A stretch of 23,178 nt of DNA from the NCBI GenBank assembly GCA_002683195.1, contig NYSW01000068.1, forward strand, positions 44,323 through 67,500, given 5' to 3'. The DNA is from Phycisphaerae bacterium (GTDB lineage: Bacteria; Planctomycetota; Phycisphaerae; Phycisphaerales; SM1A02). The notes beneath the pieces are model-generated. The model had not been told where the DNA came from and made no database searches. It worked only from the letters and a program-made list of their open reading frames with translations. This document shows, piece by piece, positions 6,809-14,569 of this stretch (position 1 is the first letter of the stretch; the number at the start of each line of letters is the position of its first letter). Made by a program: the position numbers and the translations under genes.

Positions 6809-8107
6809 GTGAACACTTCTTCCTCGGACGAAAATCTGGACCCCCGACTGCCAGCCTGGCGGCGGCTGGCCGAAGGAGAAGCGACCGTCTTGTGCGAGGA
6901 TGCCGCCGCGGTGATCGCCGCGGGGATCACTCCCACGGGAATCGCTCGTTTACGTCGCAAGCATCCTGGAATGCCCACGACCGAGGCGCTCGAACTCGCG
7001 GATGCTCGACGGCGAGGAATTCTCAAATTCGAAGGATCCGAACGGCTCCTGCTGGATCGGCAGGGGGTCGAACAGGCCAGCGGTTCGGTGGTGGCGAACT
7101 GGAAGGCTTCGCGTTTCGGTTCCGAGGCGGTGCTCGACCTGTGTTGTGGAATCGGTGGCGATGCGATGGCGCTGGCGGCTCGCGGCCCGTGCGTGGCCGT
7201 CGATCATGATCCGCTCCGAGCCTTCATGGCGGAACACAATGCCGGCGTGTCGACCCGGGTGGAAACGGTTGAAGAGACGAAGCTCGATGCCCGGTTCGTC
7301 CACATCGATCCCGCGCGTCGAGACGAGGCGACCGGTCGTCGGCACTGGAACGTCGAGGATCTCGTTCCTTCCCTGGACGTGATGCGTTCCATCGTGTCCC
7401 GGGTCGACGGTGCGGCGGTCAAGCTCGGCCCCGGTCTTCCTCGTCCATTCCCGGTGCTGCACGAACGACAGTCGATCTCGTTCGTTTCCGAATCCCAGCG
7501 ACTGGTCCAGGCGGTGGTCTGGACGGGGTCTCTCGCCCGCGAGGCTTCGATCGAGGCGGTGGACCTGCCATCGGGTGAGACGCTCGAGGGCGATCCGGAA
7601 TCGATGTTCACTGGTGGTGCGGATGCGATCTTCGACGCACGTGAGCGAACCGAGTGTGATCTGGCGCTGGTCACCTTTCATCCCGCGGTGGAGCGGGGGG
7701 AACTCGGACCGGCCGCGTGGCGGAACGAGTTCGGATCGGCGTCGCTGGAGGAGCCTGCGGCGGGACTCGGACTGGGAATCGCAGAAGCCTCGGTGGTCGC
7801 ACCCCTGATCGGTACTCGCCGTTCTCGCTGGTGTCGTCCGACGAGGATTCTTCGGGTGGTGGCGCCGCGGCTCGAGGCGGTCGGCGAGGCGATCGAAAGC
7901 CTGGTGACGGAATGGAATGGACGAAGACCCGAGGTGATCGTGGTCAAGACCCGAGCCGGGGCGGTGGACGCCGACGACTGGACTCGGCGTCTGGGACGCC
8001 TCGATGCTCGATCCTCACCGGACGGTGAGGCAGGGCCGGGCCTCGAGGTTCACGGGCTTCGGATCGGTCGGAAGACCGTCGCCTGCATCGGCACCCCGAT
8101 GATCTGA
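6809..8107 (+). CDS. Class I SAM-dependent methyltransferase with THUMP-like C-terminal domain
   Basis: A 432-residue cytosolic protein. Motif I of Rossmann-type SAM methyltransferases is clear at 108-118 (VLDLCCGIGGD). It is followed by an acidic strand end (VDHDP, 131-135) that would hold the SAM ribose, and by HIDPARR at 165-171 in the motif IV position. The LDLCCGIGGD and DPARR pair is typical of the bacterial proteins annotated as THUMP-like-domain methyltransferases, thought to modify RNA or another nucleic acid. The substrate is not known. The N-terminal 100 residues are helical and rich in Arg and Ala. The GTG start at 6809 has no Shine-Dalgarno but a TAGCAT six bases upstream. It is divergent from the HdeD-like gene (117 bases) and convergent with the metal-binding lipoprotein gene (20 bases). 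Confidence 0.85.
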   Translation: MNTSSSDENLDPRLPAWRRLAEGEATVLCEDAAAVIAAGITPTGIARLRRKHPGMPTTEALELADARRRGILKFEGSERLLLDRQGVEQASGSVVANWKASRFGSEAVLDLCCGIGGDAMALAARGPCVAVDHDPLRAFMAEHNAGVSTRVETVEETKLDARFVHIDPARRDEATGRRHWNVEDLVPSLDVMRSIVSRVDGAAVKLGPGLPRPFPVLHERQSISFVSESQRLVQAVVWTGSLAREASIEAVDLPSGETLEGDPESMFTGGADAIFDARERTECDLALVTFHPAVERGELGPAAWRNEFGSASLEEPAAGLGLGIAEASVVAPLIGTRRSRWCRPTRILRVVAPRLEAVGEAIESLVTEWNGRRPEVIVVKTRAGAVDADDWTRRLGRLDARSSPDGEAGPGLEVHGLRIGRKTVACIGTPMI

Positions 8108-8127
8108 ATGGCGAGCAAGCCGCGGGT

Positions 8128-9069
8128 TCAGTCTTCCGTTGCGCCGTAGACCCGGCGAAGGCTCGCGGCACCGCCCTCGAACGCGACGAGCAGATCGCCG
8201 TCCTCGGTGTTCGCACCCGATGGATCGAAGACCACGCTGATCAGTCCCTTCCGACGAAGCATTTCCACGTTGCCGGGGATCGGCTCCGACTCCCAGATGA
8301 AATGGGTCGAAGGTTGGCCAGCCAGTGCCATGTCCAATTCCGCGATCTGCTGCTGGTCCGGTTCGGTGTCGGGATCCCAGTGAACGGCGACGCCATTCAT
8401 CCCGAACCTGCGTTGGAGGTACTGGTAGACGGGATGGCTGTAGATCACCGGGGTCGTGGGTCGGGTGTTGATCGCCTGTTCGAGCGACGCGAAGCGTTCG
8501 CCGATCTCTCGGCGAAGCAGTCCGAACCTCGAATTGAAGGTGACCTGGTCGGCGGGCGACAATTCGATCAGGGCGTCTCGAACCGCCTCGGCCTGCACGA
8601 TGATGATTTCCGGATCCAGCCACGTGGTGGACGCGAGCCCGGCGTGAGAATGCTCACCGCCGGGACCGTGGGTGTGGACGGGGCCCCCGGTTCGGATGAG
8701 CTGGTCCCGGACCGTCGCGGTGGTGTCGACCACGCGGTTGGCCGGAAGGCTCGCGGTGGGTAGCCACGCCTCGTAGCCCGCCCCGTTGAGGAGGATCAGA
8801 TCCGCGGATTGCATCGCCGCGACGTCGTCGGCGGTGGGGTTCCAGCGGGCGGGATCGACGCCATCCGGAACCCGCCACTCGATACCGACGGCCGGGCCGG
8901 CGATCCGCTCCACGAAGAATCGCAGTGGATGATTGGAGACCGCCACGATCGGGGTGCCGCCTCCGGCCGCTTCTTCCGCGGTGATGGAGTCGGTGTCGCA
9001 GGCAGTGATGCCGGCGGCGAGGCCGCAGGCCGTCAGAAGTCGGAGGAGGTGCATTGGGATGATTCGCAT
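8128..9069 (-). CDS. ZnuA/TroA-type metal-binding lipoprotein of an ABC transporter
   Basis: A 313-residue substrate-binding protein of the cluster A-I (TroA/ZnuA) family that binds zinc or a similar metal outside the inner membrane. The N-terminus is a lipoprotein signal with C24 in ITAC, or C15 in LTAC, as the lipid-anchored residue. The family pattern NPTADDVAAMQSADLILLNG (77-96) followed by GYEAWLP is clear. A short His-rich loop, HTHGPGGEHSH at 132-142, corresponds to the flexible zinc loop of ZnuA. Likely ligands are H47 in SNHP and H212 in YSHP; the usual DPH is replaced by LDPE at 151-154. The ATG at 9069 has GGAG nine bases upstream. It is divergent, with an 80-base gap, from an ATPase and an FtsX-like permease instead of znuB and znuC. 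Zinc is the likeliest substrate, inferred from family and histidines. Confidence 0.88.
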   Translation of the reverse strand: MRIIPMHLLRLLTACGLAAGITACDTDSITAEEAAGGGTPIVAVSNHPLRFFVERIAGPAVGIEWRVPDGVDPARWNPTADDVAAMQSADLILLNGAGYEAWLPTASLPANRVVDTTATVRDQLIRTGGPVHTHGPGGEHSHAGLASTTWLDPEIIIVQAEAVRDALIELSPADQVTFNSRFGLLRREIGERFASLEQAINTRPTTPVIYSHPVYQYLQRRFGMNGVAVHWDPDTEPDQQQIAELDMALAGQPSTHFIWESEPIPGNVEMLRRKGLISVVFDPSGANTEDGDLLVAFEGGAASLRRVYGATED

Positions 9070-9092
9070 CGTTGAGGTCTCCAGCAGAATTT

Positions 9093-9110
9093 GGAGTACC
9101 GTAGCACTCC
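9093..9110. promoter_or_regulatory. Imperfect inverted repeat between the divergent transporter genes (possible operator)
   Basis: GGAGT, eight bases, then ACTCC (9093-9097 and 9106-9110), with a further pair inside. It sits centrally in the 80-base region between the lipoprotein and ATPase starts, where a metal-responsive repressor could control both. It does not resemble the AT-rich Zur box of proteobacteria. Confidence 0.3.
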
Positions 9111-9149
9111 CGGCCGCTGTTGCCATCGAAACCTGGCCCCTCCGTCTCC

Positions 9150-9851
9150 ATGCTCCGACTTGACCGTATTCGATTCGACTATCCGGCTCCCCGCGAAGGG
9201 GGAGTGGCATTTCGTCTGCAATTGGACTCGCTGGAGATCGAACGCGGTGAATCGGTGGCCATCATCGGTCCCAGCGGCTGCGGGAAGACGACCTTGCTGC
9301 GGCTGGCTTCCGGAATTCTCCTTCCAGCCTCCGGAACCGTCCGATTGGACGGGCAGGATGTTTCCGAACTCTCCGAAGGGGAGCGGCGGCGGGTGCGGAT
9401 CTCGACCGTGGGGGTGGTGTTTCAGGACTTCCGATTGCTTGAACACCTCGACGTCACGGAGAACGTGCTGCTGCCGTTTCGCCTGGGGGCGGGGCGCCTC
9501 GATCGCGATGCCCGGGATCGGGCGGGGGTCCTGCTTGAAAGACTCGGCATCGAACGGCTGCGAAAACGCTCCATTCCGCTTCTGAGTCAAGGTGAACGCC
9601 AACGGGTCGCCATCTGTCGCGCCCTGGTGACCGAGCCGGGGCTGGTGCTCGCGGATGAACCGACCGGCAACCTCGACCCGGCCAACAAACGAGTCATTCT
9701 CGAAGCCTTGCTGGCGGCGGCCCGGGATCGAGATGCTGCAGTGCTGACGGTGACCCATGACCATGATCTTCTGGACGCTTTCGATCGAGTGATCGACCTC
9801 GGACGAGACATTTCGGCGGTGGCGGCCACCGATTCGGAGCCCGATCGATGA
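9150..9851 (+). CDS. ABC transporter ATPase, LolD/MacB type
   Basis: A 233-residue nucleotide-binding subunit that drives the neighbouring FtsX-like permease from the cytoplasmic side. Visible in order: Walker A GPSGCGKT at 40-47, Q-loop VVFQDFRLLEHL at 89-100 with Q92, signature LSQGERQRV at 145-153, Walker B LVLADEPTGNLD at 165-176, and the switch histidine H203 in TVTHD. ADEPTGNLD and the short length are typical of the LolD/MacB/FtsE branch, not of ZnuC. The ATG at 9150 is preferred over a TTG 30 bases earlier because the family-like sequence begins MLRLDRIRF. No strong Shine-Dalgarno is seen. Its stop overlaps the start of the permease gene by four bases, so the two are translationally coupled. 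The transported substrate is inferred from the divergent metal-binding protein. Confidence 0.92.
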   Translation: MLRLDRIRFDYPAPREGGVAFRLQLDSLEIERGESVAIIGPSGCGKTTLLRLASGILLPASGTVRLDGQDVSELSEGERRRVRISTVGVVFQDFRLLEHLDVTENVLLPFRLGAGRLDRDARDRAGVLLERLGIERLRKRSIPLLSQGERQRVAICRALVTEPGLVLADEPTGNLDPANKRVILEALLAAARDRDAAVLTVTHDHDLLDAFDRVIDLGRDISAVAATDSEPDR

Positions 9852-11035
9852 GCGTCCTTCGTCACTCGATCTTTCTTGCGGTCCGGCATCTTCGTCATCA
9901 TCGTGGCCGAACCGCGCTGCTGCTGCTCGCCCTGTCGCTGGTCGGCTTTCTTCCGCTCGCGGTCGATGGCGTGGTCGATGCCGGGGAACGATCCCTGCGA
10001 TCCAGAGCGGAGGCGACCCCGCTGGTGGCCGGCGCCCCCGGTGCCCCGATCGATCTGGTGCTCTCCGCCCTCTACTTTCGGACGCCGCCGGAGCGGATCG
10101 TTCGCTACGGCGAGATCGATGCCCTGGTCGAAGGTGATCTCGCGACCGCACTGCCGATCGTGCTTGGAGACCGGGTGAAAGGTGGCCCGCTGGTCGGCGT
10201 GGATCCGGGCTACGTTCGTTTTCGTGGACTTCGTTGCGCTGACGGCCGTCCTTTCGCGGTGGCCGGCGAGTGCATCGTGGGTGCGACGGTCGCGACCCGG
10301 GCGGGCATCGCGGTCGATGATCGAATCACCACCGAACCCCGCGAGATGTTCGATCTGGCGGGGGCGTATCCCCTTCGAATGAGAGTGGTCGGGGTGCTCG
10401 CGCCGACCGGCGATGCGGACGACGAGGTGGTCTTCACCTCGCTCGAGACCGCCTGGATCGTGCAAGGCCTTGCGCACGGACACGACGAACTGGAAGACGC
10501 CGATGATCCGGAACTGGTGATGGGGCGTCAGGATGGCGTGGTGGTCGGTAGTGCCAAGGTCCGCGAGTTCGTCGAGATCACGGATGAAAATCGTGATTCG
10601 TTCCACTTCCACGGCCCGCCGGAAGAACGTCCGGTGACCGCGGCGATTCTCCTGCCGCGTGATCGCAAGGCCGGCACGATCCTGCTCGGCCGGGCGGATG
10701 TCGGGCGCCTGCCCATGCAGGTCGTCCGCGCCACGGAAGTCATCGAACGACTTCTGGTCGAGGTTTTTCGGGTTCGCCGAATTCTCCTCGCGGTGCTTGC
10801 TGCGGTCGCGGTGGCCACGGCACTCCTGGTCGCGGTGGTGATCGCGCTTTCGATCCGGATTCGGGCGACCGAGATCGACACGATGCATCTCATCGGGGCG
10901 GGTCGGGGCCGGGTCGCGGTGGTGCTGGGAACCGAAGTCGTGATCCTCGTGGGGCTCGCGATCTCCATCGCCGCCGCGGGTGGAGTGCTCGTCACGATGT
11001 CCATTCCGGCGGTAGAACGACTGCTGCTCGGTTGA
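9848..11035 (+). CDS. FtsX/MacB-like ABC permease, apparently lacking the last transmembrane helix
   Basis: A 395-residue permease partner of the ATPase just upstream (ATGA overlap at 9848-9851). Layout: TM1 at about 23-40; a large extracytoplasmic domain of about 270 residues resembling the MacB periplasmic core; TM2 at about 312-337; the FtsX-type cytoplasmic loop RIRATEIDTMHLIGAGRGR; then TM3 at about 360-386. Family members normally have a fourth helix followed by a short cytoplasmic tail, but this protein ends nine residues after TM3 with PAVERLLLG. The extracytoplasmic domain carries HGHDELEDADD and FHFHGPPEE segments that might bind metal. MacB/LolC-type cores normally extrude or extract substrates from the membrane. 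Pairing with a ZnuA-like lipoprotein suggests a metal transporter, but the direction of transport is not evident. Confidence 0.85.
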   Translation: MSVLRHSIFLAVRHLRHHRGRTALLLLALSLVGFLPLAVDGVVDAGERSLRSRAEATPLVAGAPGAPIDLVLSALYFRTPPERIVRYGEIDALVEGDLATALPIVLGDRVKGGPLVGVDPGYVRFRGLRCADGRPFAVAGECIVGATVATRAGIAVDDRITTEPREMFDLAGAYPLRMRVVGVLAPTGDADDEVVFTSLETAWIVQGLAHGHDELEDADDPELVMGRQDGVVVGSAKVREFVEITDENRDSFHFHGPPEERPVTAAILLPRDRKAGTILLGRADVGRLPMQVVRATEVIERLLVEVFRVRRILLAVLAAVAVATALLVAVVIALSIRIRATEIDTMHLIGAGRGRVAVVLGTEVVILVGLAISIAAAGGVLVTMSIPAVERLLLG

Positions 11036-11076
11036 CGGCCGCGAAGGATGCCGCGACTTTTCATCCGCGCTTCCCC

Positions 11077-12075
11077 TCAGCGGGCGGAAGAGGCCGCCAC
11101 CCGATCGATGGCTCCTCGGTTCATTCGGGTCCCGATCTCCGAACCGCTTCGACCGGGCCGAAGAATCGAGATCCGTACCGATTCGACCACATCGCCGGCC
11201 TCGGCCATCGCTTCTTCGCCGACGCCGAGAAAGAGATCGATCCGTCGGCCCACGATCGCCCCACCGGTATCGACCGCCATGGCGATCAGGCGGGTGCCAT
11301 CCGGACGCTCCACGAGAAGCACGCTCCCCAGGGGAATGGTCCGGGGATCCACCGCGGCCGCATGCCGTGGGACGAGTCGGACTCCGGTCGAGGACTCCGG
11401 CCAACGATCACGTGGAATCGTTTGGAAATAGACCATTCGGTCGTTGTCCAGCATGAGCGATTCCACAAGTTCCGGATCACGCTGATGCAGTCGGCGAATC
11501 GTCTTCAACGTGAGGCCTTCGGCCTCGGCGTGGCCTTCTTCGATCAGCCTGCGGCCCAGACTGGTGTACGGGCGTTCATTGGTTCGAACCCAGTCGAGGC
11601 AGGCCAGCGTTCCATCCGGGAAGCGGAGCGCCACCGAACCGTTGACTTCGGCGAGGTAGGCGTCCAGTCCGTCGGCGACCCAGCCGAGCGGTGCGGGACC
11701 CAGATGAGGCTCCGCCGCCTGTTCCCGGCGGGTCGGCAGTTCCGAAGCGGGGATCTCTTCGGGGGGCGGGCCGAGAATGGAATGGCGATGGTCGGAATCG
11801 GGCCGCCGCACCGCGGAGAGGATCGGGGCGGCATACGCGGTCGCCTCGAACCATTCAGGAATCGGCGTCGAATCGATTCCCGGCGCATTCGGTGCGAGCA
11901 GCCGTTCCGGGGGATGGGATTCGAGCCATCGCCGCCAGTCGTCCACGGTGGCCGGTTCGGAACGGTCGAGAACGATCAGCGAACCTTCGAGCGCCTGGCC
12001 GAAGGGAGTGGGGGTCGTTCCGCAGCCGCCAAGCAGCGTGAGGATTCCGATGAGAAGGCGGCTCGCGCGAATCAC
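11077..12075 (-). CDS. mltA: MltA-type membrane-bound lytic murein transglycosylase
   Basis: It cleaves peptidoglycan between MurNAc and GlcNAc, forming 1,6-anhydroMurNAc, and acts outside the inner membrane as a lipoprotein. It has 332 residues. The signal peptide ends in the lipobox LGGC with C18. The MltA domain shows WVRTNERPYTSLGRRLIEEG at 162-181, and the C-terminal 3D domain shows AMAVDTGGAIVGRRIDLFLG at 265-284. D269 and D280 are 11 residues apart, as are the two key aspartates of E. coli MltA (297 and 308), so the catalytic residue is present. The GTG start at 12075 overlaps the upstream gene's stop (GTGA). It is last in the long minus-strand operon and convergent with the FtsX-like permease 41 bases away. 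Family is firm; why it sits in this operon is unclear. Confidence 0.9.
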   Translation of the reverse strand: MIRASRLLIGILTLLGGCGTTPTPFGQALEGSLIVLDRSEPATVDDWRRWLESHPPERLLAPNAPGIDSTPIPEWFEATAYAAPILSAVRRPDSDHRHSILGPPPEEIPASELPTRREQAAEPHLGPAPLGWVADGLDAYLAEVNGSVALRFPDGTLACLDWVRTNERPYTSLGRRLIEEGHAEAEGLTLKTIRRLHQRDPELVESLMLDNDRMVYFQTIPRDRWPESSTGVRLVPRHAAAVDPRTIPLGSVLLVERPDGTRLIAMAVDTGGAIVGRRIDLFLGVGEEAMAEAGDVVESVRISILRPGRSGSEIGTRMNRGAIDRVAASSAR

Positions 12076-13298
12076 AGGGTCGACCTTGGCGGAATCAACA
12101 ACGTCGCGACCAGGAGTCCCGCCACCAGACCTCCGCCGATGAGGGCGGTGTCGATGATCGTCTCCAATCCAGCCACGGCGTCCTCGGCGATCAGCGCGCG
12201 GATGCCCGCGAATCCCAGCGCCCCCGGTACGAGGACGATCAGTCCCGGGACCACGAGAATCGCGGCGGGGAGTCCGAGGATCCGATTGGCGAGGTTGCCC
12301 GCGAGGCCGACCACCAACGCGGCGAGTGCGGCGGACACCTCCGGTGGGCCGATGGGACCGGCAAAATGGATGGAACCCCATCCCACGAGCACCGCGGCGA
12401 TGAACCAGGGTGCCATCTTCGGCGATTCTTCGAGCAGAATCATCAGGCCGAGTCCGGCGCCGATCACCGCGAGGAGCACACCGATGCCGCCGAGCGGAGC
12501 GAGCGTGGTTTCGGGCGGTCCGCCGTTCATGATCAGGCTTCCGACCTGCTCTCCGATGCCGGCCCCGAAGGCGAGGGCCACGAACGATTTCATGGCACCC
12601 ATCAACCTCGCGGTTCCGGACGTGAGGTGTCCCATGGCGAGTTCCCGCATGGCGATGGTCAGGGTCAGGCCCGGGACCAGCACGATGATCGCCGCCACGG
12701 TGGTCAGAACGGTGTCGCCATGAAGCAGCGGAAGGGTGGCGGTGACGATGAAAGACGCGGTGAAGGCGGCGGTGATCTCGCCCAGGGCGATGCGGCTGGG
12801 TGAGCGGCCGAGGAGCAGCAGCACGATTCCCACGCCGAGTGAGGCGATTCCGGCCCCCAGGATCGTGCCGGTCGAACCACCCGCCAATCGACTCACGCCC
12901 AGACCCGTCATGCAGAAGGCCACGAGGATCCACCCGGCGCTCCACCGCGGCGGTCGGCTGGAGATGGCGTCGAGACGGGTGATCGCAGCGTCGGCGTCCT
13001 GATCTCCGGCGATCAATTCATGCACGACGTCATTGACCAGACGCAATCTTTCGAGCGAAGGCGCATGGGGCTGGGTGCGAATGACCCGCACCGTCTGTTC
13101 ATTCAGTGGTCCGAGTCCGATCGTGAGTCCGGTGGGAACCGCGAAGACCGAAGTCTCGATGTTCAGTCCTCGCCCGAGAATCGCAAGCGTGTCCTCGATC
13201 CGGTACGACGGTGCACCACCCTCGTGGAGGGCGACCGCCACGCGGACGAGCAGACGATGCCTGATCCGATTGGAATCATTCGGCTCGGGGGTGGTCAC
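12072..13298 (-). CDS. ThrE-family threonine/serine exporter-like membrane protein
   Basis: A 408-residue inner-membrane protein. The first 120 residues or so are soluble and contain the family start LLVRVAVALHEGGAPSYRIE, matching the N-terminal part of the ThrE/YjjP family. The rest forms about ten hydrophobic segments in two halves, the arrangement of full-length ThrE where the YjjP-like and YjjB-like parts are fused. LVPGLTLTIAMRELAMGHLTSGTARL in the first half is the family's conserved 'PG...ai.el..g....G..r' region (shown only to describe the pattern). A second VPGLIVLVPGALGF lies in the other half. The GTG start overlaps the preceding stop (GTGA), and its own stop overlaps mltA the same way. 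Known members export threonine, serine or small dicarboxylates. The substrate here is unknown. Confidence 0.87.
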   Translation of the reverse strand: MTTPEPNDSNRIRHRLLVRVAVALHEGGAPSYRIEDTLAILGRGLNIETSVFAVPTGLTIGLGPLNEQTVRVIRTQPHAPSLERLRLVNDVVHELIAGDQDADAAITRLDAISSRPPRWSAGWILVAFCMTGLGVSRLAGGSTGTILGAGIASLGVGIVLLLLGRSPSRIALGEITAAFTASFIVTATLPLLHGDTVLTTVAAIIVLVPGLTLTIAMRELAMGHLTSGTARLMGAMKSFVALAFGAGIGEQVGSLIMNGGPPETTLAPLGGIGVLLAVIGAGLGLMILLEESPKMAPWFIAAVLVGWGSIHFAGPIGPPEVSAALAALVVGLAGNLANRILGLPAAILVVPGLIVLVPGALGFAGIRALIAEDAVAGLETIIDTALIGGGLVAGLLVATLLIPPRSTL

Positions 13299-14569
13299 GG
13301 CGTGCCACCGCGGAGGTCGGGGCTGGGCGTCTCGCCTTGCGAGCCCGGGTCGCCTTCGGGCGGTCGCCAGTCGAGGATTCTGCCGATCCTCTCGGCGACC
13401 ACGGCCGGATTCTTCAGGCTTCCCGCGGCGTCGGCGAGCCGGAGAGTCTGCAGCAGCCGTTCGACCGATCTCTTCCCCTCCTCGTGGTTGACCAGCATCG
13501 GATTCGCCTGGCGGCCGTCGAGCCAGGCGAGAAACGCGAGGCCGGTCTTGTAGAAGCGAGTCGGTTCCTTGAAGATCTCCTGACCCAGTCGTTCGCAAGG
13601 GAGCATGATCCGGTCGTACCCCGACCGATCACCAAGCGCGAGGCGACGCATCGCCAGGGCGGCGGGATCGGCGATCGCGTCGAAGATTCCGAGCAACGCG
13701 TGACTGAAGTCGCCGAGGGCCACGGTTCGGCCGTCGAATCGGGTCGTTCGCTCGACGGGGGCGATGCCCTCGGTCTCTCCGGCGATCAAGGCTCCGAAGT
13801 GAAAGTCGTCGCCGGTGAGCATGATCTGATCGCGTTGCAGGAGATCCCGTCGCAGCCGCACCTCGAGTTCGTGGTCGAGCATGGAAAGCTTCGCGGCTCG
13901 ATATCGCTCCGGGTCGTTGCGCATGATTCGAAGAAACGAATCCCCGGGGAAGTAACCCTCGAGGCTCGCCAGAAACATCGGGCCGAGCCAGTGGACGATC
14001 AACGGTCCGGCTCCCGCCTCCCGGGCGATGTCGCCGTAGACCTCGACGTAGTCGTCCTCGCCGCATCCAAGCTCGCAGAGTCGCGGCATCGGCAGGATCA
14101 CCGGAACCCCTCCCGCAGCGCGGATGACGTGGATCTGCTCGACCACGCCTTCGATGATTCGGGACGGGGTCTCCGCGGAGGCGAGATGATCGGTGCCGGC
14201 TCCCGCACAGAATCCCGAGGCGAGGCGGAGTTCGCCGGTGAGTTCGATCAGTCTTTTCGCGGCGGTCCAGCCCAGGTTGAATCGCTGGGCGGTATCCATC
14301 GCTTCGGCGATGCCCATTCCGGTATCGCCGATCCGACGTCTGATCGCCATCGTCGCATCCCAGTCCAGATGCTCGGCGATCTCCTCCGGCGACCCCGGCG
14401 AGTCGATGGAGTGGGGGATACCGGCGTACGACGGACTCATCACGACATGGGCGGCGGCGTAACAGAGGCGAGGCAGGGGCGAAGTCGAGTCGACGTCCTG
14501 CCGGAGATCCTTCCAGCGATCCGGGACGAGGTCGATCGTTCCGCTCGGGGTGCGGATCAGGTCGCTCAT
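13295..14569 (-). CDS. DUF993 protein (dihydrodipicolinate-synthase-like aldolase fold)
   Basis: A 424-residue cytosolic protein of the DUF993 family, often labelled dihydrodipicolinate synthase family, with no established reaction. Family blocks are clear: ILPMPRLCELG (158-168), RYRAAKLSMLDHE (222-234), LTGDDFHFGALI (251-262), FSHALLGIFDAIADPAA (288-304), EPTRFYKTGLAFLAWLDGRQ (335-354) and LRLADAAGSLK (376-386). K227 lies where a Schiff-base lysine could sit in an aldolase-type TIM barrel, but that is inference. About 25 residues after the last family block are Gly/Pro-rich and probably disordered. The start ATG overlaps the stop of the Nramp-like gene (ATGA), and its stop overlaps the ThrE-like gene (GTGA). 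Its position between a transporter and two enzymes of carboxylate or sugar chemistry suggests cleavage of an aldol-type catabolic intermediate. Confidence 0.85.
   Translation of the reverse strand: MSDLIRTPSGTIDLVPDRWKDLRQDVDSTSPLPRLCYAAAHVVMSPSYAGIPHSIDSPGSPEEIAEHLDWDATMAIRRRIGDTGMGIAEAMDTAQRFNLGWTAAKRLIELTGELRLASGFCAGAGTDHLASAETPSRIIEGVVEQIHVIRAAGGVPVILPMPRLCELGCGEDDYVEVYGDIAREAGAGPLIVHWLGPMFLASLEGYFPGDSFLRIMRNDPERYRAAKLSMLDHELEVRLRRDLLQRDQIMLTGDDFHFGALIAGETEGIAPVERTTRFDGRTVALGDFSHALLGIFDAIADPAALAMRRLALGDRSGYDRIMLPCERLGQEIFKEPTRFYKTGLAFLAWLDGRQANPMLVNHEEGKRSVERLLQTLRLADAAGSLKNPAVVAERIGRILDWRPPEGDPGSQGETPSPDLRGGTP

Noticed and set aside
9587..11404. A 605-codon open frame antisense to the ATPase and permease genes.
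   Set aside because: Its translation is dominated by Arg, Asp and His repeats typical of shadow frames, and it crosses gene boundaries on the other strand.
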